Source: CBDIDH01 sp965277595 (GTDB lineage Bacteria > Planctomycetota > Planctomycetia > Isosphaerales > Isosphaeraceae). From it: a stretch of 64,000 bases of DNA. Below the pieces are notes generated by a model. It saw nothing but the letters and a program-made list of their open reading frames with translations, did no database searches and was not told the DNA's origin. Positions 45,501-52,785 of this stretch are shown piece after piece. The translations under genes and the position numbers were made by a program. Positions within the stretch are counted from its first letter, which is position 1. The number at the start of each line of letters is the position of its first letter. Location: the NCBI GenBank assembly GCA_965277595.1, contig CBDIDH010000002.1:434001-498000 (forward strand), given 5' to 3'.

Positions 45501-47188
45501 TGCTCGCGGCGCTGGAGTATGACTCACCCCCGGCGGCCGAAGCCTCGAAACGGGCGATGAAGGTGCTCGACCAGGGCCTTGCCGTGCAGCCGAAGGCCGT
45601 GGACCTCGTCCGCGCCCGGGCCAAGCTCCTGGCGCTGTCGAATGGGCCGAAAGAGGCCGTGGCCTATGTCGAGGAACAGGCGAAGGACGACCCGACCGGC
45701 ACGATCGAGCGGCTTCTGGCGGACGTTTATCGCGAACAGCAGGACGAGCCGAACGCCGAGAAGACCTTACGCGACCTCGTCGCCAAGAATCCCAGGGATT
45801 CGGGTCTGGCCGTGAACCTCGTCCGGGTCGTCGCCACCCAGGCGGTTCGCGCGGGGGAAAACAACGATCGCGATCGCGAGCGGACCTTGAACGATCGGAC
45901 GGCCACGCTCATCAAGGATTTCCGCGCCAAGTTCCCGAGCGATCTCGCCTTGCTTCAGGAAGACTGCAACCTGGCCTTCCGCCGGGGCGATGTCTCGCGA
46001 GCCCTTTCGATCACGGGCGAAATTGATCAGGTGGCCAAGAATTCGCCGGTCGGGCCGCTCTTGCGTGCCCGGATCTTCGGGGCGCAAGGGCGAACGCGAG
46101 ACGTCGCCGACGCCTATACCGAGGCCCTCCGGCGCAACCCGGCGCAACCCGAGGTGCGTCTCTTGCTCGGCCAGACGCGTCTGAAGCTGGGCGAAGGGGA
46201 TGAGGCGATTCATCAGGCGCATCTGGTCCTTGACGGCAATCAGGATCGCGGCGATGCCATCTTGCTGGAGGCCAGGGCGCTCGGCCAGTCGGCGGGGCGT
46301 CGGCCACAGGCGATCGACTTGCTGTCCACGTCGATCAAGCAGCACCCGAAGTTCATCGCCGCCTATCACCTGCTGGCCGAGATGCAGCTTGCCGGCGGCC
46401 AGAAAGCCGAGGCGATTGCCACCCTTCGCTCGGCACTCTCCGCGACGCCGACGGATGCGCTGGGCCTGGCGCAGTTGATTGAGCTTCTGGCAACGCCCGC
46501 GCAGGGAGCGGGCTCGGACACGGGTCAACTTGCCGAGGCGAAGACGCTGGCCGAGAGTGTCGCCGCGAAGGATACGACGGGGAATTTGTTGCTGGCCTTG
46601 GCGGTCGGTTATCACAAGGCGGGTCAGCTTGTCGAGGCTCGCGTCTGGGCGGAGAAGGCCGCGGCCAGGCTTGATTCGCCGATTGTTCATTTGAACTACG
46701 GCGATATCTTGCTCTCGATCGCCGAGTCAAAGCGCGAGGACCAGGCGGCGGACGACTTCCGCAAGGCCGTCGAGCAATATGACCTGGTCTTGAGGACGCA
46801 GGCGAACTCGGTTGAGGCCGTGAACAACAAGGCATGGATCATGTCGCGGTATCTGGGCGAGAGTCAGAAGGCGCTTGAGATCGCGCAGGCGTTTTTGAGT
46901 CGCGTTGATCCGTCGACCTTGCCGGGTGAGTTCTTCGACACGCTCGGGTCGATTCAGGAGGCCGTGGGACGTCCGCGTGACGCGGAGGAGTCTTATACGA
47001 AGGGCTTGCGGAAGGCGCCCGATCATCCCGTGCTGAACTATCACATGGGCAAGCTGATCCTGGCCGATGCGCGTCGGCTGAGCAAGGCGCGCGGGTATCT
47101 GGAAGTCGCCCAGGCGGGCAAGAGCCGACTCAGTCCGTCGATGGCGGCGGAGGTTGAGACGTTGATGGATCGGTCGCGGACGAGGTAG
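42572..47188 (+). CDS. Very large TPR protein with N-terminal membrane anchor
   Basis: A 1538-residue protein with one N-terminal span (LLVLSGVFATIAVVGLIAMA), then tandem tetratricopeptide repeats to the C-terminus. Examples are AEIHYKQALQVNGKNAAVHE, ADSHFDAALKKDPGNKMVQF and EESYTKGLRKAPDHPVLNYH. The organisation resembles PEP-CTERM/XrtA-associated TPR proteins (PrsT-like), which are linked to exopolysaccharide export, but that link is inference. GAGGAG lies 10 nt before the ATG. It is followed by a terminator and a heptamer array, then the convergent small helical protein and the double glycosyltransferase, which may support an envelope polymer role. Confidence 0.92.
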   Translation: MTVRWKPLLVLSGVFATIAVVGLIAMAYTLAPGGPNEMIAKARAERLAKRHGEAEIHYKQALQVNGKNAAVHEEMAKLYGEWADHAPAEKQQELRGKHFESLIKAANHGPTLTEPRRALLAAAMARDEVPESVHWAKEVIGLEPANAEAHYALAAAALEGQGGARSTENLTPVIPEVKRHIKALEDAKGGEVRLAWLKARLAQISNDSKGRETVLAKARTLRLPKDADPVDRTALLMLRALEVETTTDPVPLADRVGLLQQETHALVADPAIAPNRVMRLNLLLGRVQKTLTRTAAQVDPKSKGGVEALVEAIDKDVDSVFEQALAALSKTDMHVYLAYADHLRFRGKRDRCLEVVDQAMKSPLADQPASAEVMMGLRAVGVEAALADGQDAERFAKAEPHIKALIASSQPRSQGFGHLFEGAIELEQSGVVGTPSKEGNVAASAQPKLRASALNHLKQAAAQLPDVVEAQARYGVALILAQELSLGRQYLQAAMRKGETEPQYQLWAAWSVVQAGYPEEAEPVVDHLLAELAAGRLSRDLSGTLHLLSGEIHQARRSPEDLKKALGEYEQSYQGKVAPAGVALRMAQIEVQLGQGDQALRRIDDLRGRGQGGTAAEHLAVLTLLELGRPKEAREALAKARSTYPASEELIGLEASLFLKDEKPKEADRVLSEFLAKDPGNVGVTLLRAQVLADSLDDAKEARRLLAAVADRSENSAPLVQLALLDLKQRDYPAVSATIEKIRARWKEAAAADLLDAQLALEQGNLADADSHFDAALKKDPGNKMVQFWKAQIDSRLGASTEAAQAFETIVKDGSTKQLDSGLSLAAAARSALANLALQNNDLDGAIRRFEGLRATGGTLGGLARIDRWQLVGAYAAKGQWASARKEIAQLLNDPKAPPTDDERVRAANYYRQNKEDAPAISQLDYVLSIHPAHPGAVVSRAYMLWEAKKASDAGALLRKAIATPSKGAPPAVFFLMLAALEYDSPPAAEASKRAMKVLDQGLAVQPKAVDLVRARAKLLALSNGPKEAVAYVEEQAKDDPTGTIERLLADVYREQQDEPNAEKTLRDLVAKNPRDSGLAVNLVRVVATQAVRAGENNDRDRERTLNDRTATLIKDFRAKFPSDLALLQEDCNLAFRRGDVSRALSITGEIDQVAKNSPVGPLLRARIFGAQGRTRDVADAYTEALRRNPAQPEVRLLLGQTRLKLGEGDEAIHQAHLVLDGNQDRGDAILLEARALGQSAGRRPQAIDLLSTSIKQHPKFIAAYHLLAEMQLAGGQKAEAIATLRSALSATPTDALGLAQLIELLATPAQGAGSDTGQLAEAKTLAESVAAKDTTGNLLLALAVGYHKAGQLVEARVWAEKAAARLDSPIVHLNYGDILLSIAESKREDQAADDFRKAVEQYDLVLRTQANSVEAVNNKAWIMSRYLGESQKALEIAQAFLSRVDPSTLPGEFFDTLGSIQEAVGRPRDAEESYTKGLRKAPDHPVLNYHMGKLILADARRLSKARGYLEVAQAGKSRLSPSMAAEVETLMDRSRTR

Positions 47189-47211
47189 CGGATTGATCTG
47201 TCAATGAGACC

Positions 47212-47250
47212 AAAGGCCCGCCGCTCCATGCAGAGGGGTGGGCCTTTTTC
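47212..47250 (+). terminator. Rho-independent terminator after the TPR gene
   Basis: AAAGGCCCGCC at 47212-47222 pairs with GGTGGGCCTTT at 47237-47247 around a 14-nt loop, followed by TTC and more T residues. It begins 23 nt after the stop. Confidence 0.85.
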
Positions 47251-47265
47251 TTTGGCTAGGGCGGA

Positions 47266-47391
47266 GGGCAAAGGACAGAGGGCAAAGGACAGAGGGCAAA
47301 GGGCAAAGGGCAAAGGGCAAAGGGCAAAGGACAGAGGGCAAAGGTCAGTTGTGTCCTTTGTCCTTTGCCCGCTGTCCTCTGTCCTTTACCC
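47266..47391. repeat. Heptamer array (GGGCAAA/GGACAGA type) with facing inverted block
   Basis: Eleven heptamers in perfect phase cover 47266-47342: eight GGGCAAA and three GGACAGA units. After a 14-nt gap, five complementary heptamers (TTTGTCC, TTTGCCC, GCTGTCC, TCTGTCC, TTTACCC) fill 47357-47391. The two blocks could form a long stem. The block ends 9 nt from the stop of the convergent gene at 47400 and begins 16 nt after the TPR gene terminator. Confidence 0.92.
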
Positions 47392-47399
47392 TTCTGGAT

Positions 47400-47717
47400 T
47401 TAACCGGCGGCGGAGCGGCTGCGAGGTTCGTCGTCGAGAGAGCCGACGACGGAGAGGTGATTGGCCTCGTCGGGAACGAGACCTTCAACCGTTTGTTGAA
47501 GGCGGTTGATCTGGATCTGGAGCCGGACAAGCTCGCGGACCATGTGGTCCATGACGAGGCTGGTCTCCTCGGGAACGTGGCAAGAGAGATGGACCTGCGG
47601 CGGCGGCTGGATCGCGTTGCGACGAATCAATTCGTCGAGGCGTCGGATCACCGGCCGACGGAGCGGAAGGGCCAGTCGCCAGACCGCCTTGATCGAGAGT
47701 TTGAGCAACCGTTTCAT
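47400..47717 (-). CDS. Small helical protein downstream of the glycosyltransferase gene
   Basis: A 105-residue protein; ATG 47715-47717 has AGGTGA 6 nt upstream. It begins with a basic amphipathic stretch (MKRLLKLSIKAVWRLALPLR) and contains a likely coiled coil (MVRELVRLQIQINRLQQTVE), then a charged C-terminus. No signal peptide or enzyme motif is present. It follows the double glycosyltransferase gene on the same strand after about 200 bp. Small proteins of this kind near glycosyltransferases may help assemble the complex at the membrane, but this is speculation. The stop lies next to a heptamer array. Confidence 0.7.
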   Translation of the reverse strand: MKRLLKLSIKAVWRLALPLRRPVIRRLDELIRRNAIQPPPQVHLSCHVPEETSLVMDHMVRELVRLQIQINRLQQTVEGLVPDEANHLSVVGSLDDEPRSRSAAG

Positions 47718-47809
47718 CGTGTCACCTGGTTTGCCTCGGTCCTCGATGGCGCCTTTGGGTCTCGCGGCCCTTGACGCACGCACTCACGGTCTTGAAAGAG
47801 TGGGGATCA

Positions 47810-47837
47810 ATGTCCAATGGCCGATGACCAAGGACCG
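47810..47837. repeat. Heptamer repeat, four units
   Basis: Four in-phase heptamers: ATGTCCA, ATGGCCG, ATGACCA, AGGACCG. A single complementary word (ATGGTCATCG) follows at 47871-47880. It lies 77 nt after the stop of the glycosyltransferase gene at 47914. Confidence 0.75.
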
Positions 47838-47913
47838 ATGGAAAAAATCCAAGCCTGAAGTTCCGGCTCAATGGTCATCGAATCGTTATCCTCTCAGCCT
47901 GATCCGAAGAGAT

Positions 47914-50427
47914 TCATGCCGATGGCAGGCGCGCCGGTTCGGGTTCGAGGGTCAACGGCCGAGAGGCCGGGCGATTCGCCACGCGGGCCTCATGACAGCG
48001 CTCGATGGCCTCGATGTATAAATTGGTCACGCGCGACCATTCGTGATACTCGTCGACATAAGACCAGGCGGCCTGGCCAAGTTCAAGGCGGGCGGCGGGA
48101 TCGGTGGCGAGTCCGTGCATCGCTCGCAAGAGACCGTCGGGGCCTTCGGTTTCCCAGTGGACCTTGCGGACGACCGACGACGGATAGTCGGAAAAGGTCG
48201 CCACGTCGGTCACGACGGTCGGCACTCCGCTGGCCAGAAGGTTCAAGAGAGCGCCCGAGGTCTCGCCGTTCGTCGGCGGGAGGCGGAGGTTCACGCCGAC
48301 GTCGGAGACGCTGATCAACTGGCCGAAGGCCTCCCAGGGCTGGCGGCCGAGGAACCTGACGCGGTCGTTCAAACCGGCGGAGGCGGCATGGCGGCGGACC
48401 TCGCCGCCGTCGGCTTCCTCACCGGCGAAGATGAAGAGGGCTTTTGGCTCGTCACGGGCGATCGTGACGAAGGCGTCAAGCGCTTCGGGGCTCATCTTGT
48501 CGGGATGAATGAATCCGAAGCTGGCGACGAGAACGGCGTCGAGCGGCAGGTTGAACTTCTGGCGGATCTCGACGCGCTGGGCGTCGGTCGTGCGCTTGGG
48601 ATGAATGCCGTGAGGAATCACCGTGACCTTGTCGGCATACTCGGGTGAGTATTTCTCAACCTGACCGACGCACCAGGGGGAATGGACGACCATTTCCTCG
48701 GCCGCGTTGAGCACGGCGCGGTTGAGATACCAGCCGCGCCGGATGCAGTCGCGGCCGATCGCTTCCCAGTTCTCGGGCCACGAGGCGACGGCCTCGTCAA
48801 CCTCGTCGCGCGCCTCGGGATACCACTGGCGAAGGGCGTCGGTCAGGAACCGAAGACCCATTCCTCGGGCTCGACCGTAGTTGAGATGGAAGCCGACGAG
48901 GCAGAAGTCATGAAGCGTCACCAGACCTTTATGGCGCATCATGAGGTTGTACATGTAGCTGTGATACCACGAGTTGCCCATCTGGTAGACGATCGCGTGG
49001 TAATCCTTGGCCGAGGCGATGCGGTCAAAGAGGCGGTAGTCGCAGCTCATGTAGTCGGCCGAGGCGAGCGCGGGCTCGGGAACGTAACCGGAGTCGTGAA
49101 AGAGGTCGATCCGGTACGTCTTGCGGAGTTCTTCGAGCAAAAAGGCCGAGTAATCGGACACGCCCGACTTGCGGGGCGGGAGCGGTGAGAAGAAGGCAAT
49201 GCAGGGCTTGCGCGTGTGGCCGCGATCAAAGCGAAGGCGACGCGAGCGGTCGGGCCGGGGAGCCTCGGTCGTGATTGTCTCCAAAGCGACAGCCGCGGTG
49301 CGATCCCACGAGAACTTTTTCGCCTGGGCGGGAGCCTTGCCGCGCAGTGAGGCGACGAGTTCGGGGTCGTCGAGGATCGCGGCGAGCTTGGCCGAGATAT
49401 CGTGCGTGTCGCTCGCCTCGACGAGAAGACCGGCGTCGCCGACAACCTCGATCTGCGACGAGTTATTGCCGCCGATCACCGCGGCGCCGCACTGCATGGC
49501 TTCCAGAAGCGGGAGGCCGAAGCCTTCGTAGGTCGACGGCAGGGCGAAGGCCAAACAGTGGCGATAAAGCGTCCGCAAGGTCTCGTCGTTGACCTCGCCG
49601 GTCAGGACGAGGGTGCCGTCGAGACCGTGGTGGCGGGCATGATCGAGAACCGCCTGGCGGCCCCAGTGGTCAACGGCGAAGGTCAGAACGAGGTGATTCT
49701 CAGCCCTCAGTTTTTCGGGAAGCTCGGCAAAGGCATCGATCAGCTTCCAGGTATTCTTTCGCGTGTCCATGCCGCCGACATTGAGGACGAACGGGCGCGT
49801 GATTCCCAGTTCCTCAAGGGTCTTACGAACCGATGACTTGCTCGTTGTCGCGGGCTCGGGAAAGAAGAAATCCGTATCGCAGGCGGCGCTGATGTTGACG
49901 ATCTTCTCGGAGGGGACGCGGAGTACCGAGAGGCAATCGGCTCGGGTCGCCTCCGAGATCGCCAGCAGGGCATCGTACCGCGTGATCGTCTCAAGAACGT
50001 GATAATGGCGCATCAGGTTCGGGTCGACGCGCATCTCGTTCTGAAAGAGGAAGGGGATGAGGTCGTAAACCACGGCGACCATCTTCGGGCCGTTGGGGAT
50101 GCGGGCCGGGGGCGAGTAATGCGCCCAGAACTCGAACGGGCTGAGGACGATGTATGCGTCAAGCTCGTCGGGGTTCGAGGCGATCAGGCGGTCCATGAAG
50201 GGGTTCATGACCTCGCCCAGCTCCCAGCGCGGGCGGAGCTGGCGAACCGTCGCGCGGGGCGAGACGGGAACGCGGTCGGTCGGCAGGTCGTCGTGGACGT
50301 AAAGCACGTACTCGTGATTGTCGTCTCGGGCGAGCATCGACGAGACCAGGTTCGCGCTGTAACGGCCGATTCCCCGAGCGCCGTGGTGGGGCGACTGCAC
50401 GGCGAGCATGTCGAGTCCGATTCGCAC
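47914..50427 (-). CDS. Double-domain GT4 glycosyltransferase, GTG start
   Basis: An 837-residue protein with two tandem GT4-type (GT-B) modules. The first has ARGIGRYSANLVSSM near the N-terminus and PFVLNVGGMDTRKNTWKLID. Its donor-site segment is PSTYEGFGLPLLEAMQCGAA. The second begins at about 425 (CIAFFSPLPPRKSGVSDYSA) and contains VTVIPHGIHP and GETSGALLNLLASGVPTVVT. Such tandem enzymes transfer two sugars in succession or have one regulatory half, usually in polysaccharide or O-antigen synthesis. GTG 50425-50427 is chosen because GGGAGG lies 8 nt upstream and RIGLDMLAVQ follows directly; an ATG 14 codons upstream lacks an SD. Confidence 0.9.
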   Translation of the reverse strand: MRIGLDMLAVQSPHHGARGIGRYSANLVSSMLARDDNHEYVLYVHDDLPTDRVPVSPRATVRQLRPRWELGEVMNPFMDRLIASNPDELDAYIVLSPFEFWAHYSPPARIPNGPKMVAVVYDLIPFLFQNEMRVDPNLMRHYHVLETITRYDALLAISEATRADCLSVLRVPSEKIVNISAACDTDFFFPEPATTSKSSVRKTLEELGITRPFVLNVGGMDTRKNTWKLIDAFAELPEKLRAENHLVLTFAVDHWGRQAVLDHARHHGLDGTLVLTGEVNDETLRTLYRHCLAFALPSTYEGFGLPLLEAMQCGAAVIGGNNSSQIEVVGDAGLLVEASDTHDISAKLAAILDDPELVASLRGKAPAQAKKFSWDRTAAVALETITTEAPRPDRSRRLRFDRGHTRKPCIAFFSPLPPRKSGVSDYSAFLLEELRKTYRIDLFHDSGYVPEPALASADYMSCDYRLFDRIASAKDYHAIVYQMGNSWYHSYMYNLMMRHKGLVTLHDFCLVGFHLNYGRARGMGLRFLTDALRQWYPEARDEVDEAVASWPENWEAIGRDCIRRGWYLNRAVLNAAEEMVVHSPWCVGQVEKYSPEYADKVTVIPHGIHPKRTTDAQRVEIRQKFNLPLDAVLVASFGFIHPDKMSPEALDAFVTIARDEPKALFIFAGEEADGGEVRRHAASAGLNDRVRFLGRQPWEAFGQLISVSDVGVNLRLPPTNGETSGALLNLLASGVPTVVTDVATFSDYPSSVVRKVHWETEGPDGLLRAMHGLATDPAARLELGQAAWSYVDEYHEWSRVTNLYIEAIERCHEARVANRPASRPLTLEPEPARLPSA

Positions 50428-50575
50428 CGCGAGGACCTCCCTGTCTTCGAGCGCCGGCCTTGCTGGCATCGCCCGCCTTCACGCCAGCCCGATGACCCGT
50501 GCAAAGCTCATCCATGAGCCTCGGGGTCAAGCCGACCGTCGAAACGGTCGTGTGCGTGGCGAAAACTAGCGGGGA

Positions 50576-50604
50576 CTGACGAATCCGTCAACGTCAGGTA
50601 AAAT
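50576..50604 (+). promoter_or_regulatory. Candidate promoter for the methylisocitrate lyase-like gene
   Basis: CTGACG at 50576-50581 and TAAAAT at 50599-50604 are 17 nt apart, about 170 bp before the ATG at 50777. A small hairpin (GACCGT-CGAA-ACGGTC) lies just upstream at 50534-50549. Confidence 0.5.
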
Positions 50605-50776
50605 CGGCACCAAAGGCATCCAACTTGATCGAATTTGCGGGTTGAACGGATTCGAAGGGGCCTTGCGAAACGGAAAAATATCGCCCGATGGCCCTGGAGA
50701 TTGCGTTGAGTGTGCGACGCATCAGACGACGAGTCATGGACTTACTACCCGATTTTTCAAAAAAGGCATCTCACGC

Positions 50777-51676
50777 ATGCTGACCCCTGGAGCCCGGTTG
50801 CGCCTGGCCTGGACCGATCGGCCGATCATGATTCCAGGGGCCTTCAATGCGCTCACGGCGAAGATGGCCGAACGGTTGGGATTTCGGGCGGTCTATCTCT
50901 CGGGCGGGGCGCTCGCGGCGGGCTGGGCGGGCGTGCCGGATATTGGATTGCTCGATCTTTCGGAGTTCGCCGGGCAGGCGGCGATCCTGGCGCGAGCGAC
51001 AAGCTTGCCGGTCCTCTGCGACGCCGATACGGGGTTTGGCGAGGCCCTGCACGTCGAGCGCGCGGTGCGTCTTTATGAGGCGGCGGGCGTGGCGGGGTTG
51101 CATCTGGAAGATCAGGAGTTGCCCAAGCGTTGCGGGCATCTTTCGGGCAAGACCTTGATTGACGCCGGGGCGATGGCGGCCAAGATCCGGGCGGCCGTGG
51201 CCACACGGCGCGACCGCGATTTTGTGATCGTCGCGCGAACGGATGCCCGGTCGGTCGATGGCTTTGAGGCGGCCGTGAGTCGGGCCAGGCTCTATCTTGA
51301 GGCGGGCGCGGACATGATCTTTCCCGAGGCGCTGGAGTCGGCCGACGAGTTCGCGCGGTTCGCCCGCGAGATTTCCGCCCCCTTGATCGCCAACATGACC
51401 GAGTTTGGCCGAGGTCCCTTGCTCGACTTCGACGCTCTTGGAGCGATGGGATATCGCGCCGTGCTTTATCCGCTGACCGCCTTTCGGGCCGCGATGCGCG
51501 CCGCCGAGGACACCTTGCGCGACCTCCGCGACCGGGGGACTCAGCGCGATTCTCTTGCGAAACTGCAGACGCGCGCGGCGCTTTATGACCTGATTGACTA
51601 TCACGGTTTCGAGGCACGCGATCAGGCGTATTTTACGGCGGGGGCGGACGACGGGGGACGGGACGCTGAGGGATAG
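50777..51676 (+). CDS. prpB: Isocitrate lyase/PEP mutase family, 2-methylisocitrate lyase-like
   Basis: A 299-residue enzyme. It has SGGALAAGWAGVPDIGLLDL, the metal site in VLCDADTGFGEALHVER, and the signature ELPKRCGHLSGK, where the cysteine is the catalytic residue of 2-methylisocitrate and isocitrate lyases. Its length fits PrpB, which splits 2-methylisocitrate into pyruvate and succinate in propionate breakdown. No prpC or prpD gene is near, so substrate specificity is inferred from sequence only. ATG 50777 (MLTPGARLR) matches the family start; an earlier in-frame ATG at 50642 would add 45 unrelated residues. A heptamer array begins 15 nt after the stop. Confidence 0.88.
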   Translation: MLTPGARLRLAWTDRPIMIPGAFNALTAKMAERLGFRAVYLSGGALAAGWAGVPDIGLLDLSEFAGQAAILARATSLPVLCDADTGFGEALHVERAVRLYEAAGVAGLHLEDQELPKRCGHLSGKTLIDAGAMAAKIRAAVATRRDRDFVIVARTDARSVDGFEAAVSRARLYLEAGADMIFPEALESADEFARFAREISAPLIANMTEFGRGPLLDFDALGAMGYRAVLYPLTAFRAAMRAAEDTLRDLRDRGTQRDSLAKLQTRAALYDLIDYHGFEARDQAYFTAGADDGGRDAEG

Positions 51677-51690
51677 AGGAATGCGGAGGA

Positions 51691-51725
51691 GGGCAGAGGG
51701 CAAAGGGCAAAGGGCAGAGGGCAGA
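51691..51725. repeat. Heptamer array (GGGCARA type), five units
   Basis: GGGCAGA, GGGCAAA, GGGCAAA, GGGCAGA and GGGCAGA follow in perfect phase. It starts 15 nt after the prpB stop and matches the array at 47266. Confidence 0.88.
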
Positions 51726-51837
51726 GAGCAAGCGGATCAAAGGGGGCCGTAAGGACTGGACGAACGGACCGCGAGAAATCGATAATCGATTCCGTGCGGA
51801 GACAAAAAGAGAGCGGGGATGAGGGGCAGGGCTGTTT

Positions 51838-52051
51838 CATTCTTGGGAATAACCAATGACCAAGGACCAATGACCGAGGAAAAATCGAAAACAGGAAAAA
51901 TGGGCAAGAGCCTTGCCGATCTTTTTCGGTCATTGGTTCTCGGTCATTCATTCTTGGGAATAACCAAGGACCAAGGACCAAGGAAAAATCGAAAACAGGA
52001 AAAATGGGCAAGAGCCTTGCCGATCTTTTTCGGTCATTGGTTCTCGGTCAT
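51838..52051. repeat. Tandem duplication carrying heptamers, copies differ by one unit
   Basis: A block starting CATTCTTGGGAATAACCA occurs at 51838 and again at 51949. Both copies continue through heptamers, AAAAATCGAAAACAGG, a GGCAAG-AGC-CTTGCC hairpin and TCGGTCATTGGTTCTCGGTC. The offset is 111 bp before the heptamers and 104 bp after them: copy 1 has four heptamers and copy 2 three. Outside that region the copies are nearly identical. Each copy has forward heptamers at one end and inverted ones at the other. Confidence 0.92.
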
Positions 52052-52100
52052 CGGGCATCAATTGAGAAGGAAACAGCCCTGGGATGAGGGGGCGGGGGAA

Positions 52101-52128
52101 TTGACCGCTGGGAAGGTTGTGTTACATT
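52101..52128 (+). promoter_or_regulatory. Candidate promoter upstream of rny
   Basis: TTGACC at 52101-52106 and TACATT at 52123-52128 are 16 nt apart. The -35 matches five of six bases. If used, it gives an unusually long leader of about 650 nt before rny or drives an unseen RNA. Confidence 0.45.
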
Positions 52129-52785
52129 GGGACTTCGCTCGCAAGGGGCCGCGCGAAATGGCGCGGACGGGCGGGGCGAGGCGTTGACCGGGAGAGAGAC
52201 GGAAGTTTCTTTCCGGGAAAGCGTTTGCGCGAAATGGATCAGATTTCCTGCTTGGCCGAGAGGCCCCGGCGCGTCGAACTCACGACGGCCGGGTCAGTTT
52301 CGAGGTCGAGCCGACGCAGGCAAATGACGCTCCAACAATCGAACCTCGACGCGAGGACGAACCGGATGGCCCTGCTGGGACTCTTGCTCTTTCTGATCGA
52401 TTCGAAACGCGTCCTTCAACAAGGCGTCAGGCTCGGGCAAGTTCTGGCCCGATCGTTCCTGAAGCCTGAATTTGCGTTTGCGCCGATCGGGGAGTGGCTC
52501 CTGGGGGATTTCGGACGGATCGAAGACCCGGAGACCTGGGCCACTTTTGGACCGGGATGGTCGGGGTCGGGGTTCGTGCTCGGGTTTGTCGGAATGCGTG
52601 CCGGCCGCCTCGGTGACGAGGAAGGCGCCGGGGCGATCGCCGGGTCGTTGGGTTGGGGTGGTTGACGGCGTCGGCTCAGCAACGGAACTGACCGCGAGAC
52701 CGGCAAAGCAAGGCCGGGGGTGCCTGCCCGCGCCGGGGTTCGCGCGGGCCGTCAGATATCCCTGCTGGAAAGGCGAGGCGCCGAC

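Larger units (their letters stand above)
51677..52785. other. Long intergenic region before rny
   Basis: About 1.1 kb. The first 375 bp hold heptamer repeats and a tandem duplication. A promoter candidate lies at 52101-52128, leaving about 650 nt of possible leader before rny. ORFs within 52117-52700 exist in several frames but none has a convincing start, signal or family pattern, so I annotate no gene. An RNA gene here cannot be excluded. Confidence 0.4.

Noticed and set aside
52117..52665. 182-residue plus-strand ORF before rny
   Set aside because: No SD, no family pattern, and it starts in Arg-rich low-quality sequence. A shorter start at 52324 is possible but equally unsupported.
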